Assembly: GCA_900754475.1 (NCBI GenBank)
Contig: CAAECY010000165.1
Coordinates: 1 to 11,030 of the forward strand
Source of the DNA: an uncultured Sutterella sp.
GTDB taxonomy: Bacteria > Pseudomonadota > Gammaproteobacteria > Burkholderiales > Burkholderiaceae_F
Direction: 5' to 3'
DNA length: 11,030 nucleotides
Part shown: in pieces, positions 5,504 through 11,004 of the stretch
How positions within the stretch are numbered: the first letter of the stretch is position 1
How the letters are laid out: every line of letters begins with the position of its first letter
The notes under the pieces: model-generated
What the model saw: the letters and a program-made list of their open reading frames with translations, nothing else
Databases searched by the model: none
Told to the model about the DNA's origin: nothing
Translations under genes and position numbers: made by a program

Positions 5504-7342
5504 ATGCCATTCGCTCCCAAGACGCTCACGCTCGGCGTGCTGCTCGCTCTCGGATCTTCCCTTGCCGCTTTTTCCGCTCCCGCGCTCGCTTCGGGCGGCG
5601 CTTCGGGCCCGCACGTGGCCTTCCGCTCGACGGGCCACATCGGCGAAGTGATCGTCAATCCCTACAAGATCGCACCGCTCACGGCCGTGATTCGCAACGG
5701 CGGCTACGACGTCAAGAACGCCGTCGTTCGCATCGTTCCAAAGGCGGGCGGTCAGGATCTCAAGTACGCGGTCTCGGACCGTCAGGTGCTCTCGCACGGC
5801 GGCATTCCCGTCTTCGGCCTCTATCCCGACTACGTCAATACGGTCGAAGTCGAGTACGACCGCGTGTTCCATGGGAAGACCGAACACTTCAAGGACACGT
5901 ACCAGTTCTACACGGCCCCCGTCTTCCTTCGCTCGAACGGGCTCAATTCCCAGAGCCACACGACCTTCGACGTGAAGGTCGAAAAGACGGATCCCGCCTT
6001 CAAGGATCGTCTCTACTTCATCAATAACATCGTGCGCACGCCCCCCGATGCGTCCCGCATGGTTTGGAACAACCCGATGGGCGGGGCGCTCGAATGGGCG
6101 TTCGGTCCCGAAAACGCGATCGTCGACTCGACGGGCACGGTGCGCTGGTACCTGATGCCGAACGACGACATGTACGACCCCGAACAGCCCTACAAGGCGG
6201 GCATCATGATGGGCTTCCAGCAGACGGCGGACGGCGGTCTCGTCCTCGGTTACGGCCAGCGCTACGCGAAGTACGACATGCTCGGGCGCGAACTCTTCAA
6301 CCGGCGGCTCCCTCTCGGCTACGCCGACTATTCGCACGCGATCGACGCCGCGCAAAACGGGCACACGTTCCTGCGCGTGTCCTCGTCCGACTACCGTCGT
6401 GCCGACGAAAAGCGCGTGCACACGGTGCGCGACGTGATCGTCGAAATGGACGAGAACGGGAACGTCTTCGACGAATTCAAGCTTTTCGACATTCTCGACC
6501 CGTACCGCGACAACGTCATCAAGGCGCTCGACCAGGGGGCGGTGTGTCTCAACATCGACGCTTCGAAGGCCGGTCAGACGCTTTCCGCCGCGGAACTCGC
6601 GAAGCAGGACCAGTCGGACGACTTCGGCGACATCACCGGCGTGGGTGCGGGTCGCAACTGGGCGCACGTGAATTCGGTCGACTACGACCCGACCGACGAC
6701 TCGATCGTCATCAGCTCGCGCCACCAGTCCGCCATCATCAAGATCGGTCGCGACAAGAAGGTGAAGTGGATTCTCGGCGCGCCCGAAGGCTGGAAGAAGG
6801 GCTTCGCGGAAAAGGTCCTGACGCCCGTCGACAAGGAAGGCAAGCCCTTGAAGTGCGAAAACTCGCGCTGCGAAGGGGGTTTCGACTGGACGTGGACGCA
6901 GCACACCGCCTGGCGCGTCGACGCGAAGAGCAACGCCGACGTGATCTACGTCTCGGCCTTCGACAACGGCGACGGTCGCGGCATGGAGCAGCCCGCACTG
7001 CCCGAAGACAAGTATTCGCGCGGCGTCGTCTATAAGATCGACCAGAAAAAGATGACGGTCGAGCAGGTCTACGCCGTGGGCGAAGAAGCGGGCTACGAGT
7101 TCTATTCGCCCGTGACGGGCTTGGCCGAATACTCGGCCGACAAGGATTCCTTCCTCGTCTACTACTCGACCGCGGGTCTCGGCGAAACGCTCGCCGGGAA
7201 GAAGGGGCGCGTGGACATTCACCCCTACCTCGCGGAATACAAGTGGGGCGACAAGGAACCGTCCGTCCTCATGCGCTTCAACGACACGATGGGCTACCAG
7301 GCCTGGGTGTTCGATCTGACGAAGGCTTTCCCGAAGCTCTGA
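5504..7342 (+). CDS. assT: Periplasmic arylsulfate sulfotransferase
   Basis: 612-residue precursor. ATG 5504 gives a clean Sec signal peptide with likely cleavage after ALA (residue 29); no good Shine-Dalgarno sequence is present. AssT moves sulfate from phenolic sulfate donors to phenolic acceptors through a sulfo-histidine, without PAPS. An N-terminal beta domain is followed by a beta-propeller. The four catalytic residues known from uropathogenic E. coli AssT (His252, His356, Arg374, His436) have clear counterparts with close spacing: His278 in YSHAIDA, His388 in AHVNSV, Arg406 in SSRHQSA and His467 in WTQHTAW. Cys451 and Cys456 (KCENSRC) match the disulfide pair of that enzyme, which is made by DsbL/DsbI; no dsbLI genes are in this window, so another oxidase must act. 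Cys348 is an additional cysteine. A porin gene follows, a plausible entry route for small sulfated phenols. Confidence 0.95.
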   Translation: MPFAPKTLTLGVLLALGSSLAAFSAPALASGGASGPHVAFRSTGHIGEVIVNPYKIAPLTAVIRNGGYDVKNAVVRIVPKAGGQDLKYAVSDRQVLSHGGIPVFGLYPDYVNTVEVEYDRVFHGKTEHFKDTYQFYTAPVFLRSNGLNSQSHTTFDVKVEKTDPAFKDRLYFINNIVRTPPDASRMVWNNPMGGALEWAFGPENAIVDSTGTVRWYLMPNDDMYDPEQPYKAGIMMGFQQTADGGLVLGYGQRYAKYDMLGRELFNRRLPLGYADYSHAIDAAQNGHTFLRVSSSDYRRADEKRVHTVRDVIVEMDENGNVFDEFKLFDILDPYRDNVIKALDQGAVCLNIDASKAGQTLSAAELAKQDQSDDFGDITGVGAGRNWAHVNSVDYDPTDDSIVISSRHQSAIIKIGRDKKVKWILGAPEGWKKGFAEKVLTPVDKEGKPLKCENSRCEGGFDWTWTQHTAWRVDAKSNADVIYVSAFDNGDGRGMEQPALPEDKYSRGVVYKIDQKKMTVEQVYAVGEEAGYEFYSPVTGLAEYSADKDSFLVYYSTAGLGETLAGKKGRVDIHPYLAEYKWGDKEPSVLMRFNDTMGYQAWVFDLTKAFPKL

Positions 7343-7351
7343 TCGCCCGAG

Positions 7352-7401
7352 GCGCGCTTTCCGCCCGCAGGGCGCTCGGCCCGCGGGCGACCGAAGCGCG
7401 C
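7352..7401 (+). repeat. Inverted repeat downstream of assT
   Basis: GCGCGCTT (7352-7359) and AAGCGCGC (7394-7401) are perfect arms, and GCCCGC (7363-7368) pairs with GCGGGC (7383-7388) inside them. It begins 10 bp after the assT stop and has no T-tract. It is probably a 3'-end stabilising or pausing structure. Confidence 0.5.
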
Positions 7402-7417
7402 ATGAAGAACCGATGAC

Positions 7418-7453
7418 CGCAGAGGGGCTGCCGCCGGTCGGCGCCCCTCTGCG
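7418..7453 (+). terminator. Very stable hairpin between assT and the porin gene
   Basis: CGCAGAGGGGC (7418-7428) pairs perfectly with GCCCCTCTGCG (7443-7453). The stem continues, after a bulged T, as GCCG/CGGC (7430-7433, 7439-7442) around a 5-nt loop. Downstream thymines are dispersed (CTCTT, then GGTTTTC), so termination would be inefficient. It may separate assT from porin expression or form part of a porin leader. Confidence 0.5.
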
Positions 7454-7503
7454 CGCGCTCTTAAGAAGCGGTTTTCACCTCAATCCGACCAACCACACAA
7501 ACC

Positions 7504-7547
7504 AAAAAGGAGAAGCCCCGGACGGCTCCGACCGACCATGCCGTCCG
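7504..7547 (+). promoter_or_regulatory. Remote ribosome-binding site plus hairpin in the porin leader
   Basis: AAAAAGGAGAA (7504-7514) is a strong Shine-Dalgarno sequence, but no ATG, GTG or TTG in the porin frame follows until ATG 7558, about 45 nt away. Between them CGGACGGC (7519-7526) and GCCGTCCG (7540-7547) form a perfect 8-bp stem with a 13-nt loop. Folding removes 29 nt, leaving about 17 nt between the signal and the start codon, comparable in principle to T4 gene 38. Confidence 0.6.
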
Positions 7548-7557
7548 CGGCCCCGCG

Positions 7558-8739
7558 ATGCACACCACCCAACTTCGAATTTCAGCGCTCGCCCTCGCGA
7601 CGAGCCTTGCCGCCCTCGGCGCGGCGTCGACTTCCGCTCTTGCCGCGGAAACCGAAATCTACGGCCAAATCGATACCGGGCTCTACATGGTCGATTCCAA
7701 AGGCAAAAACCCGACGCTCGAAATGAAGCCCTCGATCGACGCCTCCTCCTACTGGGGCTTTCGCGGTCGCGAATCGCTCGGCGAAACCGGCTACGTGCGC
7801 TTCGTTCTTGAGTCGGGTTTCGAAGGCGACACGGGTCGCGTTGCGAACGACGCCCGCGCGGGTGCGCTCTTTTCGCGCGAAGCGATGGTCGTGATCGGTC
7901 GCGAAGGAACGGGCGAAATCGCCCTCGGGCGCATGGCGGGCTTTCTCGGGTCGACGGGCTCCTACGCCCAGTGGGCCGCGACCGGCATGAATCCGCTCGC
8001 ATCGAACTCCGCCGACGCGGCTCTGGCGGGCGTCTTCCAGTCGAGCCCCATCATGGACAACGCGATCGTCGTGAAGAGCGCGCCGATGCACGGCGTCACG
8101 CTTCTCGGCCAGTTCTCGAACAGCACGAACCAAGCGACCTACCCCGAATCGGAAGGCTTCTCGAACACCGAACACCTCTATGCGCTCGCCGCCGGCTGGA
8201 AGGGCGACAACGCGACCGCGCTCCTTGCCTGGCAGATGATCGACTACGCGAACGTCGCGAAGGGCCCTCAGCCCCACGACGCGAAGCCCACGCACAACAT
8301 TTTTGCGGGCGCCTCGCGCGGCTTCGGCGACCTGCGCGTGCACGTCGCCTATCAGCACCTCGAAAACGCGCGCGGCATGCTCGGCGTGCCGAGCGTCATT
8401 TCGGCGTCGACCATGGGCTTTGACGGCGCCGCAAGCCGCGAAGGCTTCCGCGCGGACGCGTTCTCGATCGGCGCGAACGCGCCGCTTCTGGGCGGGCGTC
8501 TGCACGGCTCCGTGAAGATGGTGACGGGCGAGTGGCGCGGCGAGCGCGGTGCGGCGGCCGACACCGAGGGCGAACGCTGGGTCGGGGCTCTCCGTTGGGC
8601 GTACCGCTTCTCGAAGCGCACGGGCTTCTATGTGCTCGGCACCTACGCGTACGCGAACGGGATGTTCGAAAATACGGACGCGTCGAACGCGATTGCGAAC
8701 CGCGCGACCGCGGCGGCGGGCCTCACGCACAAGTTCTGA
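7558..8739 (+). CDS. Outer-membrane porin, Burkholderiales general porin type
   Basis: 393-residue precursor of a 16-stranded trimeric diffusion porin (Porin_4 type). A signal peptide runs over residues 1-29 (MHTTQLRIS, hydrophobic core, cleavage after SALA). The mature protein begins AETEIYGQIDTGLY, the usual first strand of betaproteobacterial porins. SSYWGFRGRESLGETGYVRF, ALFSREAMVVIG and GEIALGRMAGF are family-typical strand/turn segments, and the chain ends LTHKF with the C-terminal Phe used for BAM-dependent assembly. ATG 7558 is the only in-frame start; no Shine-Dalgarno sequence lies directly before it, but one lies about 45 nt upstream across a hairpin. It sits between assT and a LysR gene and is closed by a terminator. 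Small anionic aryl sulfates are a possible substrate class, but specificity cannot be read from sequence. Confidence 0.94.
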   Translation: MHTTQLRISALALATSLAALGAASTSALAAETEIYGQIDTGLYMVDSKGKNPTLEMKPSIDASSYWGFRGRESLGETGYVRFVLESGFEGDTGRVANDARAGALFSREAMVVIGREGTGEIALGRMAGFLGSTGSYAQWAATGMNPLASNSADAALAGVFQSSPIMDNAIVVKSAPMHGVTLLGQFSNSTNQATYPESEGFSNTEHLYALAAGWKGDNATALLAWQMIDYANVAKGPQPHDAKPTHNIFAGASRGFGDLRVHVAYQHLENARGMLGVPSVISASTMGFDGAASREGFRADAFSIGANAPLLGGRLHGSVKMVTGEWRGERGAAADTEGERWVGALRWAYRFSKRTGFYVLGTYAYANGMFENTDASNAIANRATAAAGLTHKF

Positions 8740-8759
8740 GGCACTCGTTGTCCGTTCAC

Positions 8760-8790
8760 AAGCCCCGCCGACAGGCGGGGTTTCGCCTTT
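8760..8790 (+). terminator. Rho-independent terminator of the porin gene
   Basis: CCCCGCC (8763-8769), GACA loop and GGCGGGG (8774-8780), extended by A-T and G-U pairs on the flank, are followed by TTTCGCCTTT. It starts 20 bp after the porin stop and separates the porin from the LysR gene. Confidence 0.9.
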
Positions 8791-8794
8791 CGGG

Positions 8795-8803
8795 TGCTAC
8801 AGT
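8795..8803 (+). promoter_or_regulatory. Possible extended -10 promoter of the LysR gene
   Basis: TGCTACAGT fits the extended -10 pattern TGnTAnnnT, just after the porin terminator and about 80 nt before the LysR start. The expected -35 position lies in the terminator stem and has no match. A 9-bp-period direct repeat of ACGTTTC (8828-8834, 8837-8843) lies downstream. Confidence 0.35.
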
Positions 8804-8882
8804 CGGTGGTGCGATCGTCAAGCCCGAACGTTTCGCACGTTTCCCGACCGCCATCCGACCCGGTCCCCGGACCGCCACGACC

Positions 8883-9866
8883 ATGACCACCCCAGACCGC
8901 CTCGACATCTTTCACCTGAGGTTTTTGATCGACCTCATGCACACGCGCAAGCTCGGCGCCACGGCTCAGAATTTCGACATGAGTACGGCAACGGCCTCGC
9001 GCATGCTGCAACGGCTCCGAGACGCCTTCGACGACCCGCTCTTCGTGCGCGGTCCGACGGGATTGACGCCCACCGAAGCGGCGATGCGCCTTGAAGAGCC
9101 CGTACGGCGCAACATCGAAGCGTTCGACCGCCTCACCGCACCGAGCGTCTTCGCGCCCGAGGCGGCGGAGCGCCGGCTCGTGATTGCGTCCTGCGGTGCG
9201 GTGTTTCCCGAGGTGATCGAGCGTGTGGCGTCGGAACTCTTCGCTCGCGCACCGGGCCTCAAACTGACGCTTCTGCACCGTACGCCTCATCTTTGGGAAG
9301 ACCTGCACGAAGGTGCGGTCGACATGGCGCTCGTCTCGGGCTTCAGCTTGCCGCCCGGTTTGCGAAAGATGCTCCTCTTTCGGAGCCCCGCCGGGGTCGT
9401 CGTTCGCCGAGACCATCCGCTCGCGCGCCTCGGACGCCCGATTTCGCCCGCGGAAGCGGGCGCGTACCCGCGGCTCACGGTCCTCGTCAATTCGGATGCG
9501 GGCCGCCCGACGTACGAGCGCGTTCTGACGGGCACGACCGACCGGAGTCGGCGCGAGGACGAAGCGGCCGTCACGGCCGAGTCGGTCTACGACATCCTTC
9601 CCGTTCTCGAGTCGACCGATGCGGTGCTTTTCGCCCCCGAAACGGCGGGACGCGTCTCGGCCCGACACTATGCGGTGGTGTGGGTGCCTTTCGAAGCGGG
9701 CAGAAGTCGCGACGTCGAAGTGCACCTCGTCTGGCCCGAGCATCAGCACCTCGAACCCGCCCATGTGTGGGTGCGCGGCCTCATTCAGAAAGCCGCCGCG
9801 GAGCGCTTCGGAACGCAGGAACTCTCGGACGAGCCGACTGCGGCCGTGCGCGAACGATCGGAATAA
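8883..9866 (+). CDS. LysR-family transcriptional regulator
   Basis: 327 residues. ATG 8883 is chosen because the conserved LysR DNA-binding domain begins within ten residues; the open frame upstream overlaps the porin gene and is not LysR-like. No Shine-Dalgarno sequence is visible, only a GGTCC/GGACC palindrome 10-20 nt before the start. The winged helix-turn-helix covers residues about 8-68: LRFLIDLMHTRKLGATAQ, then MSTATASRMLQRLRDAFDDP and LFVRGPTGLTPTEAA. The C-terminal substrate-binding-like domain begins around RRLVIASCG and includes DLHEGAVDMALVSG and VVVRRDHPLA. Its position after assT and the porin suggests it controls them through the dyad at 5310-5336; this is inference. The effector is unknown; a phenol or aryl sulfate would fit the neighbours. 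Its stop codon overlaps the A-rich flank of a bidirectional terminator. Confidence 0.93.
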   Translation: MTTPDRLDIFHLRFLIDLMHTRKLGATAQNFDMSTATASRMLQRLRDAFDDPLFVRGPTGLTPTEAAMRLEEPVRRNIEAFDRLTAPSVFAPEAAERRLVIASCGAVFPEVIERVASELFARAPGLKLTLLHRTPHLWEDLHEGAVDMALVSGFSLPPGLRKMLLFRSPAGVVVRRDHPLARLGRPISPAEAGAYPRLTVLVNSDAGRPTYERVLTGTTDRSRREDEAAVTAESVYDILPVLESTDAVLFAPETAGRVSARHYAVVWVPFEAGRSRDVEVHLVWPEHQHLEPAHVWVRGLIQKAAAERFGTQELSDEPTAAVRERSE

Positions 9867-9897
9867 AGCAAAACCGCCCCGAATGGGGCGGTCTTGT
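9862..9897. terminator. Bidirectional terminator between convergent LysR and HU genes
   Basis: ACCGCCCC (9873-9880), GAAT loop and GGGGCGGT (9885-9892) form an 8-bp stem. CTTGTT follows on the + strand, and the A-rich left flank (9862-9872) reads TTTGCTTTATT on the - strand, so both converging transcripts could end here. Confidence 0.85.
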
Positions 9898-9906
9898 TGC
9901 CGTGAG

Positions 9907-9948
9907 GCCCGAGCGGTCGGGCGGCCCTTCGCACCGGGAAGAGGCCGC
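9907..9948. repeat. Two overlapping hairpins in the convergent spacer
   Basis: GCCCGA (9907-9912) pairs with TCGGGC (9917-9922) across a GCGG loop. Overlapping its end, GCGGCC+CTTC (9921-9930) pairs with GAAG (9938-9941) and GGCCGC (9943-9948), with one bulged A. The two folds share two bases and so compete. No coding potential is seen. Confidence 0.5.
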
Positions 9949-9955
9949 ACGACAA

Positions 9956-9987
9956 GTTCGAAGAACGCTCAATGAACGTTCGAAGAA
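9956..9987. repeat. Direct repeat of GTTCGAAGAA
   Basis: GTTCGAAGAA occurs at 9956-9965 and again, without mismatch, at 9978-9987, a 22-bp period of about two helical turns. Each copy contains the palindrome TTCGAA. It lies 37 bp downstream of the HU stop codon, between convergent genes. Confidence 0.6.
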
Positions 9988-9995
9988 GACGCAAC

Positions 9996-10015
9996 CGACG
10001 ACCCGAAGGCCGTCG
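9996..10015 (-). terminator. Hairpin with UUCG loop just after the HU gene
   Basis: On the - strand CGACGGCC, a TTCG tetraloop and GGTCGTCG form an 8-bp stem with one G-U pair, 8 nt after the HU stop codon. The following sequence (GTTGCGTCTTCTTCG) is only mildly T-rich, so the bidirectional terminator at 9873-9892 may serve as backup. Confidence 0.55.
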
Positions 10016-10023
10016 ACTCCGAC

Positions 10024-10317
10024 TTATTCTTCGTCCTTGCGGTTGAGCGTTTCCTTGAAGCGCGTGCCCGGGATGAACTTCGGCTTACGCTGCGCGGGGA
10101 TGTGGATGAGCTGACCCGTCGAAGGGTTGCGACCCGTACGCGCGGCGCTTTCGACGGCCTTGAAGGTGCCGAAGCCGATCAGCGTGACGGTGCGGCCTTC
10201 GGCGCAGGCGTCGATGATCTGTTCGAAGCACGAAATGAGCAGGCGGTCGATGTCGGTCTTGGCGATCTTGTGGCCGTACTTGGCGGCCAGGCATTCAACG
10301 AGTTCCAAACGGTTCAT
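10024..10317 (-). CDS. HU-family DNA-binding protein (nucleoid protein)
   Basis: 97 residues, close to the family's 90-100. It is a dimeric DNA-bending protein. Helices 1-2 are MNRLELVECLAAKYGHKIAKTDIDRLL, followed by the conserved GFGTFKAVESAARTGRNP core; RNPSTG marks the tip of the DNA-binding arm with its intercalating proline, and IPAQRKPKFIPG returns to the body. The acidic tail NRKDEE follows. ATG 10317 is chosen because HU homology begins at that Met. It has no adjacent Shine-Dalgarno sequence; AAGGAG (- strand, 10374-10369) is about 50 nt upstream. An in-frame ATG at 10353 would add 12 unconserved residues at a 15-nt spacing. HU and IHF chains are hard to separate by eye; HU is the safer call. 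The leader contains several inverted repeats, which may reflect control of expression. Confidence 0.93.
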   Translation of the reverse strand: MNRLELVECLAAKYGHKIAKTDIDRLLISCFEQIIDACAEGRTVTLIGFGTFKAVESAARTGRNPSTGQLIHIPAQRKPKFIPGTRFKETLNRKDEE

Positions 10318-10429
10318 ATTATTTACGGTGCCGTATTGCCCGCAGGGTGTCATGCGAGCGGGGGCCCTCTCCTTCTTTCGGTTAGGTTTGAGTCGGCAGG
10401 TGGTCGTCGGCGACCCGCTGCCACAAGGA

Positions 10430-10447
10430 GCCGTACCGCGGTACGGC
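10430..10447. promoter_or_regulatory. Perfect 18-bp palindrome upstream of the HU gene
   Basis: GCCGTACCGCGGTACGGC is identical to its reverse complement. Its centre is about 120 bp upstream of the HU start codon. It could be a protein operator or, in RNA, pair between copies; no T-tract is adjacent. Confidence 0.55.
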
Positions 10448-10542
10448 CCTGCAATCGACAAACCCGCGAATGATCCTTATGAGGGTTTGCCGTCCAATTG
10501 CATTCGTCACGGCTCGAACGCAGGATAAGTGCGGTTCGGTGC

Positions 10543-10634
10543 CTTTTCGAAACGCCTCCCGAGGGGACGGGCCGACGGTGTCGGACCCGGTCCGATCGGT
10601 GCGGAGATTCCGCCCGTCGGGGTGCTTCGAAAAG
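10543..10634. repeat. Nested long-range inverted repeats, possible structured RNA
   Basis: Outer arms CTTTTCGAA (10543-10551) and TTCGAAAAG (10626-10634) enclose a second pair, GACGGGC (10566-10572) and GCCCGTC (10612-10618). Between them is a small hairpin, CCGAC (10572-10576) and GTCGG (10580-10584), which shares one base with the second left arm, and the palindrome GGACC-C-GGTCC (10583-10593). The arms are perfect. Strand and function are unknown. Confidence 0.4.
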
Positions 10635-10670
10635 ACGCCGACGCGTTGCATCGACCGCTTGGAAGTCATT

Positions 10671-10710
10671 GTAGGTCCTGGGGCGCCGAGCGCCATCAGG
10701 GTTAACCTAC
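10671..10710. repeat. Three-level imperfect hairpin
   Basis: GTAGGT/ACCTAC (10671-10676, 10705-10710), CCTG/CAGG (10677-10680, 10697-10700) and GGCGC/GCGCC (10682-10686, 10690-10694) form 15 base pairs around a 3-nt loop, with small internal loops. No T-tract follows, so it is not a simple terminator. Confidence 0.45.
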
Positions 10711-10834
10711 CTGCATCATTGGAAACGGGCCGTGCGGCAGGAAAAAGGACGGGGCGAGAAGGCGTTTTCCGGCTCGGACGAGGTACGTCGGGAATGGGAT
10801 CGAGGGGGGCGCCCGAAGGAGGTATTGCGAACGA

Positions 10835-10900
10835 CTTTCGGAGCCCCCGACGGGGTGCATTCGGGGATCTCTTTCGGGGTTTTCCCCGCTCGTCCGAAAG
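10835..10900. repeat. Possible three-way-junction fold
   Basis: Perfect outer arms CTTTCGGA (10835-10842) and TCCGAAAG (10893-10900) contain two inverted repeats. One is CCCCG-A-CGGGG (10845-10855), whose one-base centre would need its inner pair opened to fold. The other is CGGGG-TTTT-CCCCG (10875-10888), a clear hairpin. The arrangement could be an RNA junction. Strand and function are unknown. Confidence 0.4.
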
Positions 10901-10968
10901 GGGGCGGCGGCATGCCTTCGGGCAGGATCCGTCGGATGATGTCAAATATTAACGCGGCTTAGATTTTA

Positions 10969-11001
10969 GTGACATTTCGTCGAAATTGTGGTACAATTGT
11001 A
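10969..11001 (+). promoter_or_regulatory. Strong sigma70-like promoter with two palindromes at the right edge
   Basis: GTGACA (10969-10974), a 17-bp spacer and TACAAT (10992-10997) each match consensus at five of six positions. The spacer contains ATTTCG-T-CGAAAT (10974-10986), and the -10 box lies in the palindrome TACAATTGTA (10992-11001). Both are candidate operators. The upstream flank is AT-rich. Transcription should start near 11003-11005. Confidence 0.65.
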
Positions 11002-11004
11002 TCT

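Larger units (their letters stand above)
10318..11004. other. 687-bp region without a convincing gene, rich in inverted repeats
   Basis: All long frames here (for example 10470-10952 on + and 10382-10945 on -) translate to Arg/Gly/Ser/Pro-rich protein without family features or a good ribosome-binding site, so I reject them. The region holds the HU leader, an 18-bp palindrome, a CAAACCC/GGGTTTG inverted repeat (10459-10465, 10483-10489), three larger foldable segments described separately, and an AT-rich promoter at its right end. Confidence 0.65.

Noticed and set aside
5498..7222. 574-codon - strand frame opposite assT, and similar frames opposite the porin (7582-8730), AraC/unknown gene (3057-4211) and LysR (8643-9950)
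   Set aside because: All mirror well-supported + strand genes and show no domains; antisense shadows of a GC-rich genome.
7538..7726. 62-codon frame from ATG 7538 overlapping the porin start
   Set aside because: Its start lies in the hairpin loop, 25 nt from the Shine-Dalgarno sequence, and its protein is Arg/Pro/Ser-rich without features. A regulatory overlapping frame is not excluded, but there is no positive evidence.
10671..10710. Integron attC-like site
   Set aside because: GTTAAC is present near the right arm, but the RYYYAAC/GTTRRRY core pair and inner boxes of attC are not arranged correctly, and no integrase gene is visible.
10470..10952. 160-codon + strand frame in the region beyond HU
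   Set aside because: Low-complexity Arg/Gly/Ser/Pro-rich translation without ribosome-binding site or domain; several frames on both strands are equally open here.
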